From the NCBI RefSeq assembly GCF_002272015.1, contig NZ_NPBY01000049.1, forward strand, positions 1-64,000: a stretch of DNA of 64,000 bases. The letters are read 5' to 3'. The stretch's first letter is position 1, and each line of letters opens with the position of its first letter. The notes under the pieces are model-generated. The model saw only the letters and a program-made list of their open reading frames with translations, searched no databases and was not told where the DNA came from. The stretch comes from Paenibacillus campinasensis. Its GTDB lineage: Bacteria; Bacillota; Bacilli; Paenibacillales; Paenibacillaceae. Below are positions 50,411 through 59,297 of the stretch, piece by piece. A program made the position numbers and the translations under genes.

Positions 50411-51997
50411 ATGGACGATCAGAGAAAACGCTTCGGATACCCCGACGAAGAACCTGAACAGAAACAGAAACAAGAGGAGTCTTCTTCATCGAATGAATCA
50501 TCCTACTATTATTCGTACGGACCGTTCCGGTCTATTTCAAACGATAACGATTCAGAGGGGCGGGATGGTTATCGGCAGATGGAGCCCCAGCAGGTGGAGG
50601 TGACGGCTCCGGAGCCTGTGAAGCCGGTTCCGACAGGACTGACGCGGCAGTCTTCCGGCGGAGAAGGACAGGGCGGAGGCCTGCCGGACAACGCGAATCG
50701 CAACCGGAACCGGAACTATAGTTCCAGGCCGAGAAGCTCCTTCAAATCGTTATTTCTATCCTTCATGGCCGGGGTGCTCGTCATTTCAGGCCTGATGTTT
50801 GCTGCGGACCGGACGAACATGTTTACGCCGGAGGCCGCCTTGTCGTCTGGTGGCGATGCACCGGTGACCGAGTCCCAGCCGACCAATAGCGGCGGGGCGA
50901 CGCCGGCCGCCGTGTCGATCCCGACGAATGCGAATGACGTATCGAGCGTCGTGGATCAAGCCAGCCCGTCGGTTGTGCTGATCAATACCTTTGTCAAGAG
51001 CAGCAACGCCCGCAGCGCGAACCCGTACGGGAATGACCCGTTCTGGTACTTTTTCGGCGGCGGTCGAAGCGGCAGCGAAGGAAGTGAGAGCGAGGGAAGC
51101 GGAAACGACGAATCCCTCCGGGCGCAGGGCATTGGCTCTGGCTTCATCTTTGACAAGGAAGGCTACATTCTGACGAATGAGCATGTTATCCATGGCGCGG
51201 ACGTGATCCAGGTTACGCTCCAAGGAAACAAGAAGCCTTATGAAGCGAAGCTGCTCGGGTCCAGCTATGAGCTTGACTTGGCGGTGCTGAAGATCGAAGG
51301 GGACGAGGATTTCCCGACGGTGGCACTTGGGGATTCGGAGGCATTGAAAGTGGGTGAATGGCTGGTTGCCATCGGGAACCCGCAAGGATTTGACCATACG
51401 GTCACAGCCGGGGTGCTCAGCTCCAAGGAGCGCAGCATCGAAATTCCAGGAACGAACAATGAAGCGGACCGTAACTACAAAAATCTGCTGCAAACCGATG
51501 CGTCCATCAACCCGGGGAACTCGGGCGGCCCGCTGCTTAACCTGAAGGGTGAAGTTATCGGAATGAACGTAGCTGTCAGCTCCCAGGCACAGGGCATCGG
51601 GTTTGCGATTCCTTCCAGCACGATCAAGGAAGCGGTCGACTATCTGAAGAACGGCCAGGATGTGCCTAAGGATCCGGTTCCGTTCATTGGCGCAGAACTG
51701 GGCACCGTGACCTCCCAGATTGCCCAGCAGCTTGGGACCGATGTGACGGAAGGATCTTATGTGAACAGCGTCGTCTTCGGTTCGCCGGCATATCAGGCGG
51801 ATCTGAGACAGTACGATATCATTGTGGGGGTTGACGGACAGAAATATCCGACCCACCTGGATCTGATCGAATTCATCCAGAGCAAAAATGTCGGTGATGA
51901 TATTACACTGAATGTCATTCGCAATGGCAAGCAGATCGATCTGCCGCTCACGATCGGTGATCGGAACGAATTTGAACAATCCCAGCAGCGGCGTTAA
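50411..51997 (+). CDS. htrA: Membrane-anchored HtrA/DegP-type serine protease
   Basis: HtrA degrades misfolded secreted proteins outside the membrane. The 528 residues have a long charged cytoplasmic N-terminus rich in Gln, Glu and Ser, one membrane helix (about 112-132), a Ser/Gly linker, a trypsin-like domain with His258 (LTNEHVIHGAD), Asp289 (ELDLAVLKI) and Ser371 (NPGNSGGPLL), and a C-terminal PDZ domain (GSYVNSVVFGSPAYQADL, QYDIIVGVDGQ). A Gly/Ser/Glu insert at 215-236 interrupts the protease domain. CATAGGAGGTAAAG is the ribosome site. Confidence 0.95.
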   Translation: MDDQRKRFGYPDEEPEQKQKQEESSSSNESSYYYSYGPFRSISNDNDSEGRDGYRQMEPQQVEVTAPEPVKPVPTGLTRQSSGGEGQGGGLPDNANRNRNRNYSSRPRSSFKSLFLSFMAGVLVISGLMFAADRTNMFTPEAALSSGGDAPVTESQPTNSGGATPAAVSIPTNANDVSSVVDQASPSVVLINTFVKSSNARSANPYGNDPFWYFFGGGRSGSEGSESEGSGNDESLRAQGIGSGFIFDKEGYILTNEHVIHGADVIQVTLQGNKKPYEAKLLGSSYELDLAVLKIEGDEDFPTVALGDSEALKVGEWLVAIGNPQGFDHTVTAGVLSSKERSIEIPGTNNEADRNYKNLLQTDASINPGNSGGPLLNLKGEVIGMNVAVSSQAQGIGFAIPSSTIKEAVDYLKNGQDVPKDPVPFIGAELGTVTSQIAQQLGTDVTEGSYVNSVVFGSPAYQADLRQYDIIVGVDGQKYPTHLDLIEFIQSKNVGDDITLNVIRNGKQIDLPLTIGDRNEFEQSQQRR

Positions 51998-52017
51998 CGC
52001 CATACATGAAGGGACGA

Positions 52018-52048
52018 ACAAGCGGAAGGGAAGAAGCCTTCCGCTTGT
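52018..52048 (+). terminator. htrA terminator
   Basis: ACAAGCGGAAGG (52018-52029) pairs with CCTTCCGCTTGT (52037-52048). The following T run is short (CTTGCATT), so read-through is possible. Confidence 0.65.
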
Positions 52049-52074
52049 CTTGCATTAAACCGGACCGATATAAT
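52045..52074 (+). promoter_or_regulatory. Promoter of the second two-component pair
   Basis: TTGTCT (52045-52050), 18 bases, TATAAT (52069-52074). The -35 overlaps the terminator stem of htrA. Confidence 0.6.
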
Positions 52075-52129
52075 GGGGTTGGAATAAGTAAGCAACAGAT
52101 GCTGATTCATAGATAGAGGAGATGCCGTG

Positions 52130-52816
52130 ATGCGATCCCGAATATTAATAGTAGATGATGATGACAAAATTATATCAATGCTGCGCAGAGGGCTTGCGTT
52201 CGAGGGTTATGATGTCATGACTGCCTCCAATGGTGCAGAGGGCCTCAAAATGATCCTCGCCGAGGAGCCCGATGCGGTCATTCTGGATGTGATGATGCCG
52301 CAGGTGGACGGCTTTGAGGCGCTCAGGAGGCTGCGCGAAGGCGGAAGCACCGTGCCTGTCCTGATGCTGACCGCCAAGGATGAGGTGGAGAATCGGGTAA
52401 AGGGGCTCGATATCGGGGCGGATGATTATCTTGTGAAGCCGTTTGCGCTCGAAGAGCTTTTGGCCCGCGTCAGAGCTTTGCTGCGCCGGAAACCGAGCGA
52501 CGATTCCTCCAGCCAGCGTCTTACCTTCGAGGATCTTGTCTTGGACACGGATTCAAGAGAGGTGCTGCGCGGCGGACGGCGGCTTGAACTGACGGCGAAG
52601 GAATTCGAGCTGCTCCATCTATTTATGCAAAATCCAAGGCGCGTGCTGTCACGCGATACGATTATGGATAAAATCTGGGGATATGATTACAGCGGGGAAT
52701 CCAACGTGCTTGAGGTTTATATTGCCATGCTTCGCCAGAAGACGGAGGAGAACGGGGGCAAAAGGCTGATCCAGACGATTCGCGGAGCAGGGTATATTTT
52801 AAGAGGAGACAGCTAG
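52130..52816 (+). CDS. OmpR-family response regulator, CssR-like by context
   Basis: The 228 residues have a receiver domain with Asp53 (AVILDVMMPQVDGFE) and a winged-helix DNA-binding domain (RLELTAKEFELLHLFMQNP, YDYSGESNVLEVYIAMLRQK, IRGAGYIL). In Bacillus the CssRS pair sits next to htrA and induces it on secretion stress, and this pair also adjoins an htrA gene. ATG 52130 is eight bases after AGAGGAG; GTG 52127 is the alternative. The sensor gene starts one base after its stop. Confidence 0.88.
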   Translation: MRSRILIVDDDDKIISMLRRGLAFEGYDVMTASNGAEGLKMILAEEPDAVILDVMMPQVDGFEALRRLREGGSTVPVLMLTAKDEVENRVKGLDIGADDYLVKPFALEELLARVRALLRRKPSDDSSSQRLTFEDLVLDTDSREVLRGGRRLELTAKEFELLHLFMQNPRRVLSRDTIMDKIWGYDYSGESNVLEVYIAMLRQKTEENGGKRLIQTIRGAGYILRGDS

Positions 52817-52817
52817 C

Positions 52818-54266
52818 ATGTCGATACGGTTGCGGCTTACAGCATGGTATACAAGCATTCTATTCGTGACGCTGGTCATATTCAGCACGGCGATTTATAC
52901 TTTTGTGAATCTGTACACGTACAGTGAACTCGAGCAGCGCATCCGGCAGCAGGCCAAAAGAGTGAGCTTTGGTCAAGGCATCATTGAGGTGCTGCCGAAC
53001 CGCTCCTCGGAAATTCGGCTGGAGGATATGGACTTGTATGTCCAGACGTTCACGATTCGCAATAACTCGACCTGGCGATCGGATAATATGAAATTCAGCG
53101 GGTTGATGTTTGAAGTGCCAGGTGTGGAGAAAGCGGCGACCGAGGCATTTTTCTCCAAAGTCAGCCTCGGGGGCAACCCGTTCCTGGTCTACAGTCACCC
53201 CGTGATTGAGCAATACACGGGCAGCCTGGCCGGATGGCTCCAGATTGGTGCAAGCACAAGGCAAATTGAGGATACGCTCAAGCAGCTTCAGACCATCCTG
53301 ATCATGGGATCGGCGGCTACGCTGGTCATTGCTTCTTCCTTCGGGCTGTTCCTGGCCCGCAAGTCGATCAGCCCGATCGGCAAGGTGACGGAAGCGGCCG
53401 AGCGCATCCAGAAGGGGACGGACTTGAGCCTGCGGATTGAGTATGATGGGCCGCCGGATGAAATCGGACAACTGATCGGGACATTTAACGGGATGTTGTC
53501 CCGGACCGAAGGCTTTTACAAAGAACTGGAGGACGCGTATGCGGCGCAGCGGCGCTTTGTCTCCGATGCTTCGCATGAGCTGAGAACACCGCTGACGACC
53601 ATTCGCGGCAATGTCGATCTGCTGCATAAAATATGGACTTCCCCGCCCGAGGATCGGCCGGATCTGGATGAAGAGGCGCTGAAGCAAATATCGATGGAGG
53701 CGATCGGGGATATTGCCGATGAGGCGAGACGGATGAGCCGGCTGGTGAACGATATGTTGTCTCTGGCCCGGGCGGATACCGGAAAGACGTTTGAGAAATC
53801 GGCCATACCGCTTCGGCCGTTGCTTGAAGAGGTCGCCCGGAGAGCGCAATTTTTGAAAAGAACCGCGGCCTGGAAGGTCGGGGATTTCATGATGCTAGGC
53901 AGTATCTACATCAATGGTAACAAAGATTATTTGCAGCAAATGCTGTTCATTTTCATCGAGAATGCGTTCAAATATACGCCGGAGGGCGTGGTGTCGCTCG
54001 ATGCTGTGCTGTACAAGGGACAGGTCGGCATCCGGATTGCGGACACCGGCATCGGCATGGATAAAGACGAGGTGCCGCATATCTTCGACCGCTTCTATCG
54101 GGCGGACCAATCCCGGGGAGTAACCGAAGGTACCGGCCTTGGACTGTCCATTGCCAAATGGATTATTGATGTCCATGAAGGCTCTGTGGAAGTGGTGACG
54201 AAGCGGGGCGAAGGCAGCACGTTTATTATATGGCTTCCGCTCGTTTTTGCTCCTCCTCTTGAATAG
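52818..54266 (+). CDS. HAMP sensor histidine kinase, CssS-like by context
   Basis: The 482-residue kinase has an N-terminal membrane helix (about 8-32), an extracytoplasmic sensor region of about 130 residues, a second membrane helix (about 160-180), a HAMP domain, HisKA (RRFVSDASHELRTPLTTIRGN) and HATPase (IFIENAFKYTPEGVVSL, IADTGIGMDKDEVPHIFDRFY, GTGLGLSIAKWIID). AGAGGAGA precedes the ATG. It partners the regulator just upstream. Assignment to secretion stress depends only on the htrA neighbour. Confidence 0.9.
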   Translation: MSIRLRLTAWYTSILFVTLVIFSTAIYTFVNLYTYSELEQRIRQQAKRVSFGQGIIEVLPNRSSEIRLEDMDLYVQTFTIRNNSTWRSDNMKFSGLMFEVPGVEKAATEAFFSKVSLGGNPFLVYSHPVIEQYTGSLAGWLQIGASTRQIEDTLKQLQTILIMGSAATLVIASSFGLFLARKSISPIGKVTEAAERIQKGTDLSLRIEYDGPPDEIGQLIGTFNGMLSRTEGFYKELEDAYAAQRRFVSDASHELRTPLTTIRGNVDLLHKIWTSPPEDRPDLDEEALKQISMEAIGDIADEARRMSRLVNDMLSLARADTGKTFEKSAIPLRPLLEEVARRAQFLKRTAAWKVGDFMMLGSIYINGNKDYLQQMLFIFIENAFKYTPEGVVSLDAVLYKGQVGIRIADTGIGMDKDEVPHIFDRFYRADQSRGVTEGTGLGLSIAKWIIDVHEGSVEVVTKRGEGSTFIIWLPLVFAPPLE

Positions 54267-54275
54267 AGGTATAAT
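54247..54275 (+). promoter_or_regulatory. ispH promoter
   Basis: TTGCTC (54247-54252), 17 bases, TATAAT (54270-54275), overlapping the kinase stop codon. Confidence 0.65.
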
Positions 54276-54319
54276 GAACAGGTACAGCGGTAATTTTCGT
54301 GGGAAGCAGGTGAGGATCA

Positions 54320-55270
54320 GTGGAAGTGATTAAAATATCGCCGAGAGGATACTGCTACGGTGTTGTGGATGCGATGGTGCTGGCACGGCAAGCGGCGCAG
54401 AATCTCGATCTTCCTCGGCCTATCTATATACTGGGCATGATTGTCCATAACAGTCATGTGACAAAATCCTTTGAGGATGAAGGCATTATTACGCTCGACG
54501 GGCCCAACCGTGTGGAGATTCTAAACCAGGTGGAGAGCGGAACCGTCATTTTTACGGCGCACGGGGTATCCCCGGAGGTTCGGAAGCTGGCTCGCGACAA
54601 AGGTCTGACAACCTTGGACGCCACCTGTCCGGATGTGACCAAAACACATGACCTGATTCGTGAAAAGGCGGCCGACGGCTATGAGATTATCTACATCGGG
54701 AAGAAAGGCCATCCCGAGCCGGAGGGAGCCATCGGCATTGCACCGGAGCATGTTCATCTGATCGAGACGGAGGATGAGATCGACCAGCTTGACATCCCTT
54801 CATCGAGAATCATTATCACGAACCAGACGACGATGAGCCAGTGGGATATTAAGCATATTATGAGCAAGCTGCTCGCAAGGTTTCCCGGCGCGGAGATTCA
54901 TAATGAGATCTGCCTGGCAACCCAGGTGCGTCAGGAGGCGGTTGCAGAGCAGGCAGGTCAGGCCGATCTGGTCATTGTCGTCGGGGATCCGCGCAGCAAC
55001 AACTCGAACCGTCTCGCACAGGTGTCTGAAGAGATTGCAGGTGTGACGGCATACCGGATCGGAGATGTGTCAGAGCTGAAGCGGGAATGGCTGGAAGGCG
55101 TGAACAAGGTGGCGGTCACGTCGGGCGCATCCACGCCGACGCCGATTACGAAAGAGGTTATTGCCTATCTGGAGCAGTATGAACATGACTGTCCGGAGAC
55201 TTGGGAGATCAAGCGGACGATCAATATGAGCAAGCTGCTGCCGCCGGTTCGGACGAAGAGCAAGGCGTAG
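54320..55270 (+). CDS. ispH: 4-hydroxy-3-methylbut-2-enyl diphosphate reductase
   Basis: IspH is the iron-sulfur enzyme that makes IPP and DMAPP in the last step of the MEP isoprenoid pathway. The 316 residues keep all three cluster cysteines, Cys12 (RGYCYGV), Cys103 (LDATCPDV) and Cys198 (NEICLATQ), plus the catalytic TNQTTMSQ and VTSGASTPT segments. Start is GTG at 54320 after AGGTGAGGAT. It is a single gene with its own promoter and terminator. Confidence 0.96.
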   Translation: MEVIKISPRGYCYGVVDAMVLARQAAQNLDLPRPIYILGMIVHNSHVTKSFEDEGIITLDGPNRVEILNQVESGTVIFTAHGVSPEVRKLARDKGLTTLDATCPDVTKTHDLIREKAADGYEIIYIGKKGHPEPEGAIGIAPEHVHLIETEDEIDQLDIPSSRIIITNQTTMSQWDIKHIMSKLLARFPGAEIHNEICLATQVRQEAVAEQAGQADLVIVVGDPRSNNSNRLAQVSEEIAGVTAYRIGDVSELKREWLEGVNKVAVTSGASTPTPITKEVIAYLEQYEHDCPETWEIKRTINMSKLLPPVRTKSKA

Positions 55271-55273
55271 TGG

Positions 55274-55323
55274 AACTGCACCCCCTTGTTAGACACCGTC
55301 TAACGTTGGAGGTGCAGTTTTTT
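55274..55323 (+). terminator. ispH terminator
   Basis: AACTGCACC (55274-55282) pairs with GGTGCAGTT (55311-55319), with an inner GTTAGAC/GTCTAAC stem, then six T residues. Confidence 0.94.
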
Positions 55324-55584
55324 ATGTTTTTCATCCTAGGTTACAGGAATCAGGCGCAAGCACCGTGGCGCTTGACCGGGATGAATCGGTGGCAAGGGAC
55401 GGCCCCCCCCCCTGTGTGATTCTTGCTGCGTGACATTAACTTCTCACTCGATGTAAGCGTTTTATTTTTGGATTGATAAGTATCATTTTTCGTTGATTAG
55501 GCAAATAGTCATACCCGCGCCCTTCGATTACAATTTGATTCATAGACAAACTGTACGATAGGGGCACAAGCGGGAGGGAAGATT
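55324..55584. other. Intergenic stretch with a C homopolymer and a short palindrome
   Basis: A run of ten C residues lies at 55403-55412. TGATA and TATCA (55474-55478, 55481-55485) form a short palindrome with AG at its centre, about 100 bases before the importer operon. It is too short for a standard Fur box. I see no gene, RNA or convincing promoter here. Confidence 0.6.
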
Positions 55585-56541
55585 ATGGCACAGATCTCAA
55601 TGGAGCAGAAACCTGTTCCCAAACGGAAGAAAGATAACCTCGCGGTTCGTTTTGCGAAGCAGTGGGACATTCAGCTGATGGTTCTTCCGGCACTGGCATT
55701 GATTTTTGTATTTAGTTACATCCCAATGTACGGCATCCTGATGGCTTTCCAGGATTATAACATTTTCAAAGGTATGGCAGAGAGTCCATGGGCAGGCCTG
55801 AAGCATTTCCGAATGTTCTTCGAGGCTCCCGAGTTTGCGAACGTCATGCGCAACACCATCGTCATCAGTCTCCTCAAGTTTTTCATCGGCTTTCCGGCGC
55901 CCATCCTGTTGGCGCTGATGCTGAATGAGGTCAGACATATGTTCTTCAAGCGGATGGTACAGACGGTCAGCTACTTGCCGCACTTTCTGTCCTGGGTTAT
56001 CGTGTCGGGTTTTGTGATCTCCATGCTCTCGACCGACAATGGAAGCGTGAACATTCTGCTGACGAATCTGAATCTGGTGGAGGAGCCAATCAATTTCCTC
56101 TCAATTCCGGAGTACTTCTGGGCGATTCTCGTAACGACAGGAGTATGGAAGGAGATCGGATTCTCGTCGATCGTATATTTGGCCGCTGTGGCGGGCGTTG
56201 ACCCGCATATGTACGAAGCGGCAGATATGGATGGCGCGAGCAAGTTCCGGCAAATCTTCACCATTACACTTCCATCGATCATGCCGGTGGTTATCATTTT
56301 CATGATTCTGTCGATCGGCAATCTGCTGAGTGCAGGCTTTGAGGATATTTTGCTCCTGGCGAAAAACCCGGTGCTGAGAGAGGTTTCCGACGTCATTGAT
56401 ACGTATGTCTACCGAATCGGTATCGAAAATTCTCGTTTCTCATACGCAACGGCTGTAGGCTTGTTCAAAGCAGTGATCAGCGTCATGCTGCTGACGATAG
56501 CGAACTTGATCGCACGCCGGTCAGGAAACAGTCTATGGTAA
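55585..56541 (+). CDS. Sugar ABC transporter permease, LplB type
   Basis: One of two membrane subunits of a carbohydrate importer. The 318 residues have six hydrophobic helices, the first at about 30-50 after a basic N-terminus (KPVPKRKKDNLAVRF), and the ATPase-contact EAA loop YEAADMDGASKFRQIFTITLP. The QLMVLPALALIFVFSYIPMYG start is typical of LplB/YtcP-neighbour permeases for complex plant or wall sugars. GGGAGGGAAG precedes the ATG. It forms an operon with the next two genes; no ATPase gene is present, as is usual when a shared MsmX-type ATPase is used. Confidence 0.92.
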   Translation: MAQISMEQKPVPKRKKDNLAVRFAKQWDIQLMVLPALALIFVFSYIPMYGILMAFQDYNIFKGMAESPWAGLKHFRMFFEAPEFANVMRNTIVISLLKFFIGFPAPILLALMLNEVRHMFFKRMVQTVSYLPHFLSWVIVSGFVISMLSTDNGSVNILLTNLNLVEEPINFLSIPEYFWAILVTTGVWKEIGFSSIVYLAAVAGVDPHMYEAADMDGASKFRQIFTITLPSIMPVVIIFMILSIGNLLSAGFEDILLLAKNPVLREVSDVIDTYVYRIGIENSRFSYATAVGLFKAVISVMLLTIANLIARRSGNSLW

Positions 56542-56572
56542 TCAAACATCCTGAGGAAGGGAGCGGGTAGCA

Positions 56573-57469
56573 TTGGTACGTCTTGGATTTGGGGACCGCG
56601 TAATGATGGTCGTAATATACATTTTTCTTACACTGCTGGCTTTTGTGACATTTTATCCGTTTTGGAATGCGCTAGTCGTGTCGTTGAATACCGGAGCGGA
56701 TACGGCAATGGGGGGTGTCACCTTCTGGCCGAGAAGCTTTACACTGGAGAACTATGAGATTGTCTTTCAAGATAAGCGGCTGCTGAACGGCTTTGCAATT
56801 TCGGTGGCCCGTACGGTAGTCGGTACGTTCTGTTCGATTCTGGTAACCTCCATCTTCGCTTACGGAATGACCAAGCGTGAGCTGATTGGACGTAAATATT
56901 ATATGATCATGTGTATCATCACCATGTACTTCGGCGGGGGCTTGATCCCGAGCTTCATGCTGATTCGCAGCCTCGGGCTGATGGATTCCTTCTGGGTGTA
57001 CATTATTCCGACGCTTGTAAGCGTGTGGAATATGATCATCTTCCGTACCTTCTTCCAGGGGCTTCCGGCCGGTCTGGAGGAATCGGCAAAAATTGACGGC
57101 TCCGGTAACTGGGGGATCTTCTTCCGAATTATTCTGCCGCTGTCCGGTCCGGTCATCGCGACCCTGTCGCTGTTCACTGCGGTCGGGCACTGGAATGAAT
57201 GGTTCCTCCCAAGTATCTATATTTCGAAAAACGAGTTGCTGCCGATTCAGACTATTCTGAATCAGATTCTGAACTCGAACATCATGTCAGAGCAGATGAG
57301 CAACCTGGATTCGGCTTCGCAAGCGGTCTTGTCCAGAATGCAAAGCGTAACCACCAAATCGCTGTCCATGGCAACGATGATTGTGGCCACGATTCCGATC
57401 ATTATGGTCTATCCGTTTGTCCAAAAGCATTTCGTTAAAGGGGTTCTGATTGGTTCCTTGAAGGAATAG
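56573..57469 (+). CDS. Carbohydrate ABC transporter permease, LplC/YtcP type
   Basis: The second membrane subunit, 298 residues with six hydrophobic helices and the EAA loop LEESAKIDGSGNWGIFFRIILPLSGP. LVVSLNTGADT and GGVTFWPRSFTLENYEIVF near the front mark the LplC-type group. Start is TTG at 56573 with GAAGGGAGCGGG upstream. It follows the first permease by 31 bases and is followed after 76 bases by the binding-protein gene. Confidence 0.92.
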   Translation: MVRLGFGDRVMMVVIYIFLTLLAFVTFYPFWNALVVSLNTGADTAMGGVTFWPRSFTLENYEIVFQDKRLLNGFAISVARTVVGTFCSILVTSIFAYGMTKRELIGRKYYMIMCIITMYFGGGLIPSFMLIRSLGLMDSFWVYIIPTLVSVWNMIIFRTFFQGLPAGLEESAKIDGSGNWGIFFRIILPLSGPVIATLSLFTAVGHWNEWFLPSIYISKNELLPIQTILNQILNSNIMSEQMSNLDSASQAVLSRMQSVTTKSLSMATMIVATIPIIMVYPFVQKHFVKGVLIGSLKE

Positions 57470-57545
57470 CTTATCTGTCTGTTGTTTGAAGCCGAGGAGG
57501 CTTTAGACATAAATAAAGAGGGAAGAACGAAAGGGGAATTCGAGA

Positions 57546-59219
57546 ATGAGGCAAAGAAAAAAATCGCTGTCCACATCGCTGATCATATTGCTGGCAGCTA
57601 TGCTGATGCTTTCCGCCTGCAGCGGGGGAGGCAATTCGAATACGGCAGAACCGACGCCGACGCCATCCGATAACGGGACTGAGAACAATACCTCCGCTGA
57701 ATCCGACACATATGTGCTAGGTGAGGAGCCGCTGGAATTCAGCTTCTACGGTCACTATGACTGGTACACAATGCCGAACTGGGGCGATGATGACGCTACG
57801 AAATGGATTAAAGAGAACAAAAAAGTCAACGTAGTTCCTATCAACTCCCAAGGCAACGCGCAGCAGAAATTCAGCACGATGATTGCCTCCGGTCAGCTGC
57901 CGGACGTCATCTGGATGGAGCGCGGACCGGACGTCGATAAGCTTCGTCAGGCCGATATGCTGGTTCCATTTGATGATTATCTCGATAAATACCCGAACCT
58001 GAAGCAGTGGCTCGGCGAAGAAGGAATTAACATGCTTCGTTCCGAAGACGGCAAGCTGTATCAGTTCCCGAACTGGTACACGAGCCAGCCGAACGGCAAC
58101 GCAGGTTATGTTGTGAACAAAAAGATTTACGAAGAGCTCGGTGAGCCTCCACTGGAAACAACCGATGATCTGTACAACTACCTCGTAGCTGTTAAAGAGA
58201 AGTACGGCAATCAGGTTGTGCCTTACGAGCCGGGTATCGAAGGTCAAGGTATCGAAACGCTGTACTCTGCCTTTAGAGAAAATGCGTTGACACGCTGGAT
58301 TTCGATCCGCGGTGTTCCTGAAGGCGACCAATTGACATCGATCTTCCTGGATCCTACATTCCGCGAGTCGATGCAGTACGCTGCAAAGCTGTTCCGCGAA
58401 AGACTGATCACGCAAGACGCAATGACACAAACTGCTGACCAGGTGAAAGAGAAAGTTATGGCTGGCCGTGTTGCCGTATATTCGGCATCCAGCCCGACCG
58501 AGAATGCGATGAATGCGCATGTTGAATTGACGGCTCAAGATCCGGATGCAGGTTACTTCATGATCTGGCCGATTGCGAAGCCAGGTCTGGATAAGAACAA
58601 AATCTTCCCGGGCACTTACAACCAGCTCGGCTGGAACGTAAGTGTCATTACAAAAGCAGCCAAGGATCCTGAAGCGATCTTCGCTTTCCTGGATTGGTAT
58701 ACTGGACCGGAAGGTCAATCGATCCTCATGTGGGGACCTGAAGGCGGATACTGGGATGGTTGGGAAGAAGAAGGGGTAATGCCGAAGTTCACAGAGAAAT
58801 ACGTGACGGATGCGGCAGGCCTCGGCAAGCTTCAAGCAACTACGACGAATGTTCAATGGAACGGTAACACGGTGTTTATCGACCAGGCAAAAGCCAAGTA
58901 CGAAAGCACGCTTCCTGAGGAACAGCGTAACTGGTCCACACGTTGGCAGTATGAAATTACTTGGAAAACACAAGCTAACGCTACCGAATTTATTAACCTC
59001 GATCCGGCTCCGGACAGCGAGGAAGGAATTATTCGTCAACGCGTAGAAGATATCTTTACAGAAGCTAGAGCGAAAGCCCTGTATGCGAAAGATGATGCAG
59101 AAGTATTGGCCATTCTCGACAAGGCTGAGGCGGATGCACAAACAGCTGGTTTCGACAAGCTTCTGGCATTCAAGACGCAAAAATGGCAAGAGAACCTGGC
59201 CAAAATGCGTGGGGAATAA
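57546..59219 (+). CDS. Extracellular sugar-binding lipoprotein, LplA type
   Basis: The 557-residue substrate-binding protein has a lipoprotein signal (LSAC, Cys25) and a Thr/Pro/Asn-rich linker, then a two-lobe binding fold of the large type found with LplB/LplC permeases (KFSTMIASGQLPDVIWMERGPDV, LVPFDDYLDKYPNLKQWL, DWYTGPEGQSILMWGPEG). Aromatic residues are abundant, as in oligosaccharide binders. AAGGGG lies nine bases before the ATG. The ligand is unknown because no hydrolase gene is adjacent. Confidence 0.92.
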   Translation: MRQRKKSLSTSLIILLAAMLMLSACSGGGNSNTAEPTPTPSDNGTENNTSAESDTYVLGEEPLEFSFYGHYDWYTMPNWGDDDATKWIKENKKVNVVPINSQGNAQQKFSTMIASGQLPDVIWMERGPDVDKLRQADMLVPFDDYLDKYPNLKQWLGEEGINMLRSEDGKLYQFPNWYTSQPNGNAGYVVNKKIYEELGEPPLETTDDLYNYLVAVKEKYGNQVVPYEPGIEGQGIETLYSAFRENALTRWISIRGVPEGDQLTSIFLDPTFRESMQYAAKLFRERLITQDAMTQTADQVKEKVMAGRVAVYSASSPTENAMNAHVELTAQDPDAGYFMIWPIAKPGLDKNKIFPGTYNQLGWNVSVITKAAKDPEAIFAFLDWYTGPEGQSILMWGPEGGYWDGWEEEGVMPKFTEKYVTDAAGLGKLQATTTNVQWNGNTVFIDQAKAKYESTLPEEQRNWSTRWQYEITWKTQANATEFINLDPAPDSEEGIIRQRVEDIFTEARAKALYAKDDAEVLAILDKAEADAQTAGFDKLLAFKTQKWQENLAKMRGE

Positions 59220-59297
59220 CAATATAATGAGAAACGTAAGGGTATGCTGCGCTAAGCAGTATACCCTTATCGGAATTTATGGGGGGAGATGGGGCCC

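Noticed and set aside
55474-55485. Fur box ahead of the sugar importer
   Set aside because: Only 5-bp arms; the 7-1-7 arrangement is not met.
57717-59222. 501-residue open frame antisense to the sugar-binding lipoprotein gene
   Set aside because: Shadow of a certain gene with no start signals or family match.
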